Part shown: positions 41,603 to 52,504 of the stretch, in pieces | Numbering within the stretch: position 1 is the stretch's first letter | Layout of the letters: the number at the start of each line of letters is the position of its first letter | Notes under the pieces: model-generated | What the model saw: the letters and a program-made list of their open reading frames with translations, nothing else | Databases searched by the model: none | Told to the model about the DNA's origin: nothing | Assembly (NCBI RefSeq): GCF_963082655.1 | Contig: NC_081555.1 | Location: 151,631,007-151,695,006, forward strand | Length of the DNA stretch: 64,000 bases | Reading direction: 5' to 3' | Origin: Stomoxys calcitrans | Lineage: Eukaryota > Arthropoda > Insecta > Diptera > Muscidae | Translations under genes and position numbers: made by a program

Positions 41603-42555
41603 CTGTCCGTCTGTCTGTCTGTCTGTCTGTCGTCTGTCCGTCTGTCTGTCTGTCAATGTATTCTTGTAATCAAGGTACAGGTCGCATTAGTTGTCCGATT
41701 TTCACAAAGTTTTGCACAAGTATCTTTTTTGGTCCAAGGACAAACGCTATAGCTTTTGAAAAAAATCGGTTCAGATTTTGATATATCTCCCATATATATC
41801 TTTCATCCGATGTAAGAGTGCAAAGCTGTAGAAGCCACAATTTTAGTCCGATCCTTACAAAATTTGGCACAAAGTGTTTATTTTAAAGACCCAAAGTGCT
41901 TGCGAAATTTTATTGAAATCGGTTCAGATTTAGATATAGCTCCCATATATATCTTTCATCCGATATGCCCTTTTAGAGCTGTAGGAGCCGCAATTTTGGT
42001 GCGATCTCTACCAAATTTGGCACGAAATGTTTTATGTGACGTCCCAATACGTGTGCAAAATTTCATCTAAATCGGTTTAGTTTTAGATATAGCTCCCATG
42101 TATATCTTTCATCCGATATGGGCTTTCAAAGCTGTAGTAGCCGCAATTTTGGTCCCATCCTTACAAATTTTGGCATGAAGCGTTTTTTTCAACGTCCTCA
42201 TATGTATGCAAAGTTCCATAAAAATCGGTGCAGATTTAGATATTGCTGCCATATATATTTTTCATCCGATATGGCCTTTTAAGGCTGTAGAAGCCACAAT
42301 TTTGGTCCGACCTCTAGAAATTTTTTCATGACATAGTTTAATTGCCATCTCAATACGTGTGCAAAATGTCATCAAAATCGATTTAGATAAAACTCTCATA
42401 TATATCCTTTATGCGTTTCGACTTTTAAGGCTGTTCGTTATTTCAATAGGTATGCAAAATTAAAATCTGACTAAATTTGGATATAAGTGCTATCTATTAA
42501 AAGTATAACGTATACTCGGTCGGCTCCACCCGACTTTTGCCTTTCCTTACTGGTT
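40450..42555 (+). mobile_element. GTCGG-type mini-me relative, complete, with giant GTCY tract
   Basis: Begins TTTATACCCTGCACCATCAC ... GTACATGGTATTATAG (hairpin). Its core differs from the usual one (CGATAAGCATACGGATCGGC, AATCACTTCCTGATTCG), then the GTCY tract, then about five units (CCATATATATCTTTCATCCG recurs at about 41790, 41944, 42098 and 42250: 153-154 bp), and the terminus GTCGGCTCCACCCGAC (42519) followed by TTTTGCCTTTCCTTACTGGTT. It abuts the previous element's ACTTGTT directly. Confidence 0.85.
40589..41654 (+). repeat. 1,066-bp (GTCY)n microsatellite, Y = C or T
   Basis: About 266 tetramers of GTCT or GTCC, with few exceptions (TTTC at 40676, CATTCA at 40708, GTCA-type at 40776, one GCC at 41023, CCTT at 41340, GTAT at 41522) and one phase break near 41631. 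At about 40825-41100 the tetramers form a perfect 12-bp higher-order unit GTCCGTCTGTCT, about 23 copies; at 41101-41178 only GTCT remains. In other copies in this window the run is 12-70 bp. Open frames of 360 (plus) and 293 (minus) codons across it are artefacts. Confidence 0.97.
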
Positions 42556-44197
42556 TTTTCATTGTACCCACATTTTAGCGAAAGTATGATAAAAGTTATT
42601 CTTGGGCAATTTGCAACACTTATCATGAAGGCCCACAACAAACGACTATGTCAGACATACTCCACGTATGTTCGACATGTCGGGAGATCTTTGAATTCAA
42701 ACAAGAAATTAACCTAAGATATTTTCCTTTCAAAGGCACAACTACGATGTTACGCACTCTTCAAAGACTATCCAAATCAATTTTTTCGCCTTCAAAGAAC
42801 TTCTCAATCATAGATAAGTGTGCAGGCACACATCTTTGCCTATTGCGATTTTCCTCCAACCATTTCAGGCATTCTTTTGTTGTCTCTTAGCCTCTTCGGA
42901 GCCGCCTTGGCAGGAATTTGTGATGGAAATCAAAAGAATGATTTTAACTTAAAGTCAATTACATACACTCTCGGTGAGTGGTACTAATTGAAATATTCTT
43001 AATCTGATTTTGAGAAAGCAGCAAAGCTGTTCAATATACAAAAGCCGGCTAACAAAAATTTTTGTAAGCAAGTGCCTGATTTAAATTGTGATTATGAAGG
43101 TTTTCTCACTGGACCACAAAAACAAAAAAGCAAAAGATCCAGACAAAGTGCAAGTGGCTGGAGAGTACGTAGTATAGCAAAAAACACAAAAGTTTACGTG
43201 CTTTAACTCTTTAATATCTCTTGTTACAAATACATTTGAGCTGCGCCAGCCTCTGTTGTAACAGCTCCATTGCAATGCGCAGGCGCAACTTCTTTAAAGT
43301 ATTGCCACCGTCAAGTAACGGTGGCAATTTAGGACTTGCCATGCACTTTTTATACGCTGGCTTTGACGAAACCCTATTAAAAGCACACACGCGCAAACGC
43401 ACATATTAACGCTTAACAAGGTAGGACGAGCCTCTACTTAGCTTTTCCACTTCATCCTGAGGTTGAAAAAATTAATACGCTTGCAAGCATTTTTTGCCGT
43501 TTTAACCGCCACCAAGCCTTTTAGCTTGTTAAGCAATTTTTGTTAAGGTTTGTTGGTAAACCATAAAACCAAGAAATGGGTGGCTCTGCCCCCTCTTTTA
43601 AAGGAGTTTTTGTAAGCTTAAATTGCTATGAAGTTGCTTTATGGCGGCTGATCTGGATTTAAGCTTAACTAAAAAGTCTTTCTTTTCCTGTACCCTGTAC
43701 TACAAAAGGCATTAAGGCCTTAGAATATTCCAAATTGTTGGTTGGTGTAACTACATGCAGTTTAATGGTTATTAAACACATTTTCTGCACCCCATATGTT
43801 TTTACATTTTGAATGATTAGTTGAGGCCAAAGGATAATTTTCTTTTAAAAATGCTGTTTACACTTTAAAGAGAAAACCGTAATGAGGGTGGTATGGAAAT
43901 GGGTGGTAAAAAAATTTATGTGTCGGACAAAATTGTGGCCATTAGCCCTCATATAAGGGACACATGTGGTGGTGTGCGTTATATTTCCAAGCCCATGGGC
44001 TTCTGTTCTTGTCAACGTACAACGTATGTAAATCGAGCGATACTTGTATATGGGAACTCTGACTAAATCTAGCCGATTTTCACCAAAGTTCAAAGCGTTT
44101 TCCCTTAGGCTAAAGAAGTTTTATGTGGAAAATTTCGTATGGATAACAAAAAAAGGCCTTCATTTTGAAATAAGAAAGACTGAAAAACCATACAAAA
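42556..44197. other. Apparently unique sequence, no gene recognised
   Basis: About 1.6 kb without repeats seen elsewhere. Opposite-strand open frames at 43211-43409 mirror one another (palindromic GCCACCGTCAAGTAACGGTGGC at about 43305-43326 gives a short hairpin). No domain. Confidence 0.4.
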
Positions 44198-44736
44198 ACA
44201 AGTAAAAGCGTTCTGGGCTCGGCCAGGCCGAACCCTGAGAATCCACCACCATTGATTCTGCTAAAATATGGGAGCCATATTTAGTTATAGACCGAATTGG
44301 ATCGTACTTGACACAGTTGTTAAGGGTCATAACAGAACACTATATGCAAAATTTCATTCAAATCGGATAAAAATCTCGGCTTGTAAGGGCTTAAAAGGTC
44401 AAATCGGGAGATCGGTTTATGTGGGAGCTATATCACATTCTTGACCGATTTAAACCGTACTTGGCACAGTTGTTGAAAGTCATAACAGAACACCACACAC
44501 AAAATTTCAGCCCAATCGGATGAAAATTGCGGCTTCCAGGAGCTCAAGAATTAAAATCGGGAGATCGGTTTATATGGGAGCTATATCGGGTTCTTGACCG
44601 ATTTGGACAGTCCTTGCCCCCGTTTTTTGGAGTCACAATGTTATACTTTATGCAAAATTCCAGCCAAATCGGATGAAATTTAAGGCTTCCAGGGGCTCAA
44701 AAATCAAATCGGGAGATCCATTTATATGGGAGCTAT
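44198..44736 (-). mobile_element. Mini-me-like element, 3-prime end plus units
   Basis: Reversed terminus AACAAGTAAAAGCGTTCTGG then CTCGGCCAGGCCGA (44218), a variant hairpin. Three units with a period near 150 bp (AGATCGGTTTATATGGGAGC). It breaks off at GGAGCTATATCA into a SINE; unit-like sequence resumes after it at about 44955. Confidence 0.75.
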
Positions 44737-44957
44737 ATCAGTGCAGAGGTTAGCATGTCCGCCTATGACGCTGAACGCCTGGCGAGACCATCAGAAAATT
44801 TGTTCAGCGGTGGTTTTCGCCTCCTAATGCTGGCAACATTTGTAAGGTACTAGCCATGTAAAACTTCTCTCCAAAGAGATGTTGCATTGAGACACTCCGT
44901 TCGGACTCTGCTATAAAAGTGAGGCCCCTTATCATTGAGCTTAAACTTGAATCGGAC
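44737..44957 (+). mobile_element. tRNA-derived SINE (family 1), damaged
   Basis: Starts inside the A box (GTGCAGAGGTTAGCATGTCC). The B box is deleted (CGCCTGGCGAGACCATCAG lacks GGTTCGAATCC). The body is intact: TCCTAATGCTGGCAACATTT, CCGTTCGGACTCTGCTATAA, CATTGAGCTTAAACTTGAAT. The tail beyond that is missing. Confidence 0.75.
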
Positions 44958-45059
44958 AAAATCGGACGATATAGAAAAACTCTCAATGCAATATAAATTA
45001 TATTTGTCACCGATATTGCTAAAATTTAAAATAGTGATTTATAGGAAACTTCTAGATAT
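44958..45059 (-). mobile_element. Mini-me unit remnant
   Basis: CGGACAAAATCGGACGATAT and ACCGATATTGCTAAAATTTA are unit-like but diverged. Confidence 0.45.
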
Positions 45060-45535
45060 ACTCCACAAATGCTATCCATATCCGGCCATAGCTGATCATA
45101 AGGACTAATCCCGGCACGGGATATCTGTGAGCACCACACACGCCGCAACATTGAGCTCCGATCAGTGTGGTGTTCATTGCTATCATCAGAAGCTTAGTTC
45201 CGACCTATCGGGAGCGACCACAGGTTGCGGATAGTGGAATGCTCCGTACGGAGAACCTGCAACGGCAGTCGCGGACAATCAGCGGTTTCGAGCGGAGTAT
45301 CTCCGTGAGATGACGAGCGGCACCGGCTCTTGCACAAATACTGAGTGCCTAAGACGAACGATATGACAAGGCGAGTTATTGGCGCCTTAAATAACCAATG
45401 GCCACCCTGCTCCCAAAGCGATCGGTCCTTGGGACCGGAACGAGCTTGCTCACCTACAGGAGCTTGACGAGAATCGCCATCTCCACATGAATATGAGGCT
45501 ACAACAACAACAACAACAACGAAAAAACCAATCTC
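45060..45535 (+). mobile_element. LINE-like 3-prime end with (CAA)n tail
   Basis: More GC-rich than its surroundings (for example GAGATGACGAGCGGCACCGG, CTGCTCCCAAAGCGATCGGT). It ends ATGAATATGAGGCTACAACA followed by CAACAACAACAACAAC (45500-45520), the kind of short-repeat tail with which some LINE clades end. No reverse transcriptase motif is present, so this is at most a 5-prime-truncated copy. I cannot assign the clade. Confidence 0.5.
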
Positions 45536-45638
45536 CCGATTCTTGTCTCCTAGTTGTCTTTTTACTTAAGTCTTTATTTCTACATACAAATTTTTTGTTT
45601 TCAACATTTTTTTTTTATTGAGATTCCTTTGCAGTATA
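45536..45638. other. Short unassigned stretch with T run
   Basis: CATTTTTTTTTTATTGAG at about 45605. It may be the tail of the adjacent minus-strand LINE read as poly-A. Confidence 0.35.
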
Positions 45639-45639
45639 T

Positions 45640-46460
45640 TATCCGGCTGTAGACCATTCCGCAAAATGGAATGCTCCAAATGCAATGGAAATGCTCCAAT
45701 ATCTCATCATCTTCCCCACATGCCCAACGCATGCTTTCACTTGCCGCTTCACTGACGGCAGTCCTCTGGCCTTCACTGACAAATCGTCTGCTCTTTCATT
45801 CCCCCTTACTCCGTTATGGCCCGGCACCCAAAATATGTGGATCAAGACTGTTCCGTCAGTTTAAGACTGTGGTGCTGGCAACAGTGCCTAGCACTCGATC
45901 TCAAGAGTGTAGTCTCAAATATCCTATCGGAAACCTCTACCATTCTTTCCAGGTTTCCAATCGTCGCCACGATTATACTACGATGGTATGAGCTGCTCCT
46001 ATCCTCAGTCCATTCTCCCATTGCGTTAAGTCTAGTGCCCTAATGGGCGTGGTCCTCATCACTCCACCTATACCAAGACAACATGTTCTCTGAACCTGTT
46101 GTATGGTTCTTTTGTTGCACTTTTTCTCCATAGCAGTCTACCAAAGTACTGAGGCGTAAGTAGGTAATCGTCTAATCAAGCTCCTGTAGAGCCGGTGGAC
46201 TATCCTCGGATTCAGGCCCATCTACATAGTGTCCAACATCTATAAGCCTTTTCAGTATGCTCCTGTATGGAACACTTTTAAATATCTAAGATCACTCCTA
46301 AGTATTTGACATTGTCAGATATCGACATCGTTTTATTGAGGTAACGTGATGCGTCAAATTGGCCCCCCTTAGTCTTCCTACTGAAACGGCCTACGAAGGT
46401 GGGACAATTTTTAAATCTAAACCCATTCGACCTATTGAAATCTTAGCGAGGAGGCTTATT
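45640..46460 (-). pseudogene. Jockey-like LINE: RT thumb, RNase H and C-terminal motif
   Basis: Minus strand from 46460 down, mixed frames: FDASRYLNKTMSISDNVKYL then GVILD; CSIQEHTEKAYRCWTLC; RIVHRLYRS; LPTYASVLWW; NRTIQQVQRTCCLGIGGVMR; RALDLTQWENG; then RNase H, IFWVPGHNGVRGNERADDLS (about 45840, the conserved GNERAD with the last catalytic Asp); then SEAASESMRWACGEDDEILE, the C-terminal Cys motif (about 45730). The segment between RNase H and the Cys motif is shortened. Many stops. It probably belongs to the same family as 1-187 and 29395-29770. Confidence 0.85.
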
Positions 46461-46907
46461 TTGATTTAATTTGATCGAAATAAAAACAACCTATTAATCG
46501 AATGGATTTGAGTAACTCGTTTTGCTGTACTTATTACGTTAAAAATTGGGAATGCCTATAAATTGGAAATTGTATCAAAGAAGACCAAAAATTAACTACT
46601 CTCTTAAAAGTGTCTTACAAGGTCTTGTTCTTCGTACGCCAATATCATTAAGGCATAACATATCCCCCTTTTTAATCGTTTTATAAGTAGAAGAATATAG
46701 AGCGACTAAGCGACCAGTGCCTTATATGTGATGTTAGTTAGATGAATGAAGCGCAAGGGATATTTACCACTTCAATTCTGTCTTCAGGTTGGGTTTGAAC
46801 ATCATAATTGAGCTCTTTACCGGTATTTTATAATCAAAATGTTGCCACATTGCAGAGAACAGTAGTGAAAACAAAAGTCATATTCACTTTTTTGGCAAAA
46901 CAAACCA
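46461..46907. other. Unassigned sequence
   Basis: No recognised repeat or gene. Confidence 0.4.
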
Positions 46908-48462
46908 AAACAAGTAAAATGGCATAAAGTTCGGCCGGGCCGAACTTTGGATACCCATCACCTCGTACAAATTTTGCTCATGAACATTTCACTAAGGAAC
47001 ACCTTTTATGGGCCTAAAACCTCAAATCGGGAGATCGGTATATATGGCAGCTACATCCAAATCTGAACCGATCTGGATGGAATAGAAGAAGGTAATCGAG
47101 GAGCGTAGCACACCTCGCTGTACCAAATTTCAACGAAGTCAGACAAAACTATGCCCGTTATGGACCTAAGGCCCTAAATTGAGAGATCGGTCTATATGGC
47201 AGTTATACCAAAATTAAGATCGAACTTAACCATACTGGGTATGAATGTCGAAGAACCTAACCAATTCATTGTGCCTAATTTCAGCGAAATCTGTTACTTA
47301 ATTCACCTTTAATGGGTCTTAAACTTTAAATCAAGAGATCGATATATATGGCAGCTACATCGAAATCTGGACCGACCTTAGTCGCAAAACAAGAAGTAAA
47401 TTAGAGAGATCGATTTACATGGGAGCTGTATCGGACTATAGACCGATTCATACCATAATAAACACGTATGTTGATGGTCAAGAGAGAATCCGTCGCACAA
47501 AATTTCAGGCAAATCGGATAATAATTGCGACCTCTACAGGCTCAAGAAGTCAAGATCCCAGATCGGTTTATATGACAGCTATATCAGATTTGAACCATAC
47601 TTGGCACAGTTGTTGGATATCACAAAAAACACGTTGTGCCAAAATTCATTCAAATCGGATAAGAATTGCGCCCTCTAGAGCCTCAAGAAGTCAAGACCCA
47701 AGATCGGTTTATATGGCAGCTTTATGAGGTTATGGACCGATTTGAGCCATACTTGGCACAGTTGTTGGATATCATAACAAAACACGTCGTGCAAAATTTC
47801 TTTCCAATCGGATAAGAATTGCGCACTCTAGAAGCTGAAGAAGTCAAGACCCAAGATCGGTTTATATGGCAGCTATATCAGATTATGTACCGATTTGAAC
47901 CATACTTGGCACAGTTGTTGGATATCACGACAAAATACGTCGTGCGAAATTTCATTTCAATCGGATAAGAATTGCGCACGCTAGAGGCTCAAGAAGTCGA
48001 TACCCAAGATCGGTTTATATGGCAGCTATATTAGGTTATGGACCGATTTGAACCATACTTGGCACAGTTGTTGGATATCATAACAAAACACGTAGTGCAA
48101 AATTTCATTCCAATCGGATAAGAATTGCGCACTCTAGAGGCTCAAGAAGTCAAGACCCAAGATCGGTTTATATGGCAGCTATATCAAAACATGGACCGAT
48201 ATGGCCCGTTTACAATACCAACCGACCTACACTAACAAGAAGTATTTGTGCAAAATTTCAAGCGTCTAGCTTTACTCCTTCGGAAGTTAGCGTGCTTTCG
48301 ACAGACAGACGGACGGACGGACGGACATGGCTAGATCGACATATAATGTCACGACGATCAAGAATATATATACTTTATGGGGTCTCAGACGAATATTTCG
48401 AGTAGTTACAAACAGAATGACGAAATTAGTATACCCCCCATCTTATGGTGGAGGGTATAAAA
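46908..48462 (-). mobile_element. Mini-me-like element, complete, minus-oriented
   Basis: Reversed terminus AACAAGTAAAATGGCATAAA then TTCGGCCGGGCCGAACTTTG (46931), a good hairpin. A SINE tail scrap interrupts the terminal module at 46972-47004. About nine units, the last five at 153-bp spacing. GACAGACGGACGGACGGACG (48306), core AAGAATATATATACTTTATG (48360), reverse 5-prime hairpin ATACCCCCCATCTTATGGTG (48431). Confidence 0.85.
46972..47004 (-). mobile_element. SINE family 1 tail scrap
   Basis: TTTTGCTCATGAACATTTCA and CTAAGGAAC match the tail of the SINE at 36760-36790. Only 33 bp remain, with no head. Confidence 0.6.
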
Positions 48463-48520
48463 ATCACACTTTATATATCTTAGAGGGTCTCAGGTCAATA
48501 TTTTGAGATATTACAAATGG

Positions 48521-48720
48521 NNNNNNNNNNNNNNNNNNNNNNNNNNNNNNNNNNNNNNNNNNNNNNNNNNNNNNNNNNNNNNNNNNNNNNNNNNNNNNNN
48601 NNNNNNNNNNNNNNNNNNNNNNNNNNNNNNNNNNNNNNNNNNNNNNNNNNNNNNNNNNNNNNNNNNNNNNNNNNNNNNNNNNNNNNNNNNNNNNNNNNNN
48701 NNNNNNNNNNNNNNNNNNNN
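48521..48720. other. Assembly gap, 200 N
   Basis: Same length as the first gap. It lies between two copies of the same mini-me segment, the typical place for an assembler to fail. Confidence 0.98.
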
Positions 48721-50038
48721 CGAAGTCGGACAAAACTATGCCCGTTATGGACCAAAAGGCCCTAAATTGAGAGATCGGTCTATATGGCAGTTATACCGAA
48801 ATTAAGACCGATCTAAACCATACTGGGTATGAATGTCGAAGAACCTAACCAATTCATTGTGCCTAATTTCAGCGAAATCTGTTACTTAATTCACCTTTAA
48901 TGAGTCAAAAACTTTAAATCAAGAGATCGATATATACGGCAGCTACATCCAAATCTGGACCGACCTTAGTCGCAAAACAAGAAGTAAATTAGAGAAATCG
49001 ATTTATATGGGAGCTGTATCGGGCTATAGACCGATTCAGACCATAATAAATTCGTATGTTGATGGTCAAGAGAGAATCCGTCGTACAAAATTTCAGGCAA
49101 ATCGGATAATAATTGCGACCTCTACAGGCTCAAGAAGTCAAGATCCCAGATCGGTTTATATGACAGCTATATCAGTTGTTGGATATCATAACAAAACACG
49201 TCGTGCAAAATTTCTTTCCAATCGGATAAGAATTGCGCACTCTAGAGGCTGAAGAAGTCAAGACCCAAGATCGGTTAATATGGCAGCTATATCAGGTTAT
49301 GTACCGATTTGAACCATACTTAGCACAGTTGTTGGATATTATAGCAAAACACGTCATGCAAAATTTCTTTCCAATCGGATAAGAATGGCGCTCTCTAGAG
49401 GGTGAAGTAGTCAAGACCCAAGATCGGTTTATATGGCAGCTATATCAGGTTATGTACCGATTTGAACCATACTTGGCACAGTTGTTGGATATTATAGCAA
49501 AACACGTCATGCAAAATTTCTTTCCAATCGGATAAGAATGGCGCACTCTAGAGGCTGAAGAAGTCAAGACCCAAGATCGGTTTATATGGCAGCTATATCA
49601 GGTTATGTACCGATTTGAACCATACTTCGCACAGTTGTTGGATATTATAGCAAAACACGTAATGCAAAATTTCTTTCCAATCGGATAAGAATGGCGCACT
49701 CTAGAGGCTGAAGAAGTCAAGACCCAAGATCGGTTTATATGGCAGCTATATCAAAACATGGACCGATACAATACCAACCGACCTACACTAATAAGAAGTG
49801 TTTGTGCAAAATTTCAAGCGGCTAGCTTGACTTCTTTGGAAGTTAGCGTGCTTTCGACAGACAGGACGGACGGACGGACGGACGGACAGACGGACGGACA
49901 TGGCTAAATCGACATAAAATGTCACGACGAACAAGAGTGTATAAAAACTTTATGGGGTCTCACACGAATATTTCGAGTAGTTACAAACAGAATGACGAAA
50001 TTAGTATACCCCCATCCTATGGTGGAGGGAATAAAAAA
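48721..50038 (-). mobile_element. Mini-me-like element, near-duplicate of 47128-48462
   Basis: From the gap edge on, the sequence follows 47128 onward (GTCGGACAAAACTATGCCCG, AGAGATCGATTTA(C/T)ATGGG, GTATGTTGATGGTCAAGAGA) with scattered differences. After that the unit numbers differ: three almost identical units at 49294, 49447 and 49600 (153 bp). GTCY run ACGGACGGACGGACGGACAG (49864), decayed core (AAGAGTGTATAAAAACTTTA), 5-prime hairpin ATACCCCCATCCTATGGTGG. Confidence 0.85.
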
Positions 50039-51547
50039 CAGGGTAATGGGGGAGCATAGTACAATTCACCGTACCAAATTTCAGCGAAATTGGACAATAA
50101 ATGCGATTTTTATGGGCCCAAGATCTTAAATCGGTATATAAGACAGTTACATCAAAATCTGGACCGATCTAGGTCGCATTGAACAGGGAAATCGAGGAGC
50201 ATAGTGCGACTCACTGTACGAAATTTCAGCGAAATCGGACAATAATATCGGTATATATACATCGGTGTATATATATCGGACACTAAATGCGTTTTTTATG
50301 GACACAAGACCTTAAATCAAGAGATCGGTCTATATGGCAGCTATGACCAAATCTGGACTGATCTCGGCCAAATTGAACAAGATGTGGAGGGGCCTAACAT
50401 AACTCACTGTCCCAAATTTCAGCAAAATCGGACCAAGACCGATATCTCTATTTGTTCGAACACTATCGTGATATCGATAGACTGACGAACATCGCTATAT
50501 CAACTGAAAATGTCAAGACGATCAAGAATATATAGGGTGATTTTTTAAGAGCTATATGTAAGTTTTTCTAAAAAAACACATGAAATTCAGAAAAATGCAT
50601 AAAATCCATATAATTTAATGTTTGAAGATTGTTTCATGCAAATGTTGACCGTTACTGCGCCTTAAATGGTCCATCCCCTTAGTTGTCCAATGTTGGCCCC
50701 ATCTTTCCAACATTTCGGCCGGTATCTCACGAATAAATGCTTCAATATTGTCTTCCAATGCGTCCATTGAAGCGACATTGTCTGTATAGACATGAGCTTA
50801 AACATATCCACACAAAAAAAGCCTAAAGAAGTTAAATCGCACCATCTAGGAGACCAATTGACCGGTCCCGACCTTGAAAAAAAAATGTTCACCAAACTCG
50901 CCTCTCAAAAAGTCCATTGTTACGTGTGCTGTGTGACATGTGACACAGTCTTGTTGAAACCACATGTCATGCAAGTCAAGCTCGTGCGTTTGGGCAAAGA
51001 AAAGTTGGCTACCATCTCACGGTTGTGCTCACCATTCACAGTTACTTTAGGATTCGCATTATCTTGGAAGAAGTACAGTCCAATGATGCCACCAGCCCAT
51101 AAACCGCACCTAACAGTGACCTTTTCTGAATGCTTTGGTAGCTCTTGCAATGCTTCTGACTGATATTCACTCCAAAATCGATAATTCTGCTTATTTACAT
51201 ACCCATTGAGCCAAAAATGAGCTCCGTCGATGGAATTGACAAAGACCGCGATGAGACTTCTTAACAGAGCACGCATAAAATTCAATAATTTGATAGCCTT
51301 GTTTGTTTGTAAGACGATTCATGATTAAATTATAGATCAAACTGAAGATGTTTGACAGTGAAACAAAACACGAAACGTGCGTAAGTTGTTTAAACCATTG
51401 TTGCCTAAACGATAGTAGCTAAATCTAATATATAGCTAAAAAAAATCACCCTTTATATATTTTATAGGGTCTCATATCAATATTTCGAAGTATAACAAAT
51501 GGCGTGACTAGAATAGCATACCCTCATGCTATGGTGGAGGGTATAAA
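50039..51547 (-). mobile_element. Mini-me-like element, partial, split by a mariner
   Basis: Two and a half diverged units. A short local amplification near 50240-50285 (ATCGGTATATATACATCGG, TGTATATATATCGG). GATAGACTGACGAACATCGC replaces the GTCY run. The core is cut at AAGAATATA (50530) and resumes TATATATTTTATAGGGTCTC (51454); the 5-prime hairpin ends ATGCTATGGTGGAGGGTATA. Confidence 0.75.
50533..51453 (-). pseudogene. DD41D-type mariner transposase relic
   Basis: Tc1/mariner cut-and-paste transposase, dead. The ends (TAGGGTGATTTTTTAAGAGC; reverse complement of AAAAAATCACCCTT) lie between TA flanks (50531-50532, 51454-51455). Minus strand, from 51320: an N-terminal scrap (ATGAATCGTCTTACAAACAA), then a deletion joining it to IDGAHFWLNGYVNKQN (first catalytic Asp kept), CGLWAGGIIGLYFFQD, then in another frame DLHDMWFQQDCVTCHTAHVT (second Asp) and WCDLTSLGFFCVDMF, where Gly stands in place of the third catalytic Asp. 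The gap between the second and third acidic positions is 41 residues, the DD41D (rosa-like) spacing. C-terminal pieces continue to about 50662. Confidence 0.85.
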
Positions 51548-51589
51548 ACCATTTGCCTTTGCCTTTAAAGAGAAGCCATGCAATACTTG

Positions 51590-51642
51590 GTTTATGATAT
51601 AAAAGATTCGGCCCGACAGAATTTATAAAATTTTTACTTGTT
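51590..51642 (+). mobile_element. Solo mini-me 3-prime terminus
   Basis: GATATAAAAGATTCGGCCCG, ACAGAATTTATAAAATTTTT, ACTTGTT. The right arm of the hairpin is mutated. Confidence 0.6.
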
Positions 51643-52504
51643 TTCATTACCCACAGTAGGGTACTAACAATATTCGAAATTTCTTCCGCCAACCCTGGAT
51701 GTTTTTACGATGCTCAGTCATTCACTCAAATCGGGGATAACCAATTATGAGAAAACAAGATCATATTAAGCTTCGTAATCATGTGAACATTGGTGTGTAA
51801 TATCTTCCTGCAACTGATTAAGGCAAATCAAAAAGCCATTTAGCTTGCAAATTGCCTCAAATTTACGTATCTCAATTACATTGATCGATTTCGACCTCAA
51901 ATGAAATCCTACAAACGGATAGCATCCTTTGGGCATCCAAATATACGAAAAGTTTAAAAAGAAGGTATGGAAGTTTAACGGTACAATATGTAAATGTCAG
52001 AGAATCAATAAAACTCTTAAACCATACACAATTCAAAAGCAATCAAAAATCAATTCATAAAATTTGCAATTCGAGGGCAAATAAAAAAAAACATGCGAAA
52101 AGAAATACAGAAGTTTTGTACAGAGAAAAAAAAATATGTCAACATAATATGAAGCCACCATGATGGTGGTTGGTTAGGCCAGACATATTTGCTGCTAAAC
52201 GAAAGACTTAAGACACAAACTTGATATTGTCACTAGTTTGTCGTTATGCAAAGTGCCTAAGGTTGAAAACTGATGCCTGAGTATTCAGGCTGAATAATGG
52301 CAGATAGGCGAAGAAACTTTGCATATGATCGTTCTTTGGCGATCAGTTATAAAACAGTCATCAATATCAATGGCAAACATCAATTGTCTTTGGATTGTGT
52401 CGTCTGGCTACTTATCGACAATGGATCAAGGAGGGCAACACAACACTGGGCTACAAAATTAATTTACAAAATTGAGCAAAAGTGCAAAAAATTAAAAAAA
52501 TTAT
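51643..52504. other. Apparently unique sequence
   Basis: No recognised repeat. A poly-A stretch near 52085 and A/T runs near 52490. No domain-bearing ORF. Confidence 0.4.

Noticed and set aside
40587..41669. 360-codon frame (LSVCLSVC repeats) and 293-codon antisense frame (TDRQTDRQ repeats)
   Set aside because: Direct translation of the GTCY microsatellite; a 4-bp unit reads as a 12-bp, 4-residue repeat in every frame without stops.
45060..45535. Host gene exon because of its higher GC content
   Set aside because: It ends in a LINE-type (CAA)n tail and gives no continuous frame with a domain.
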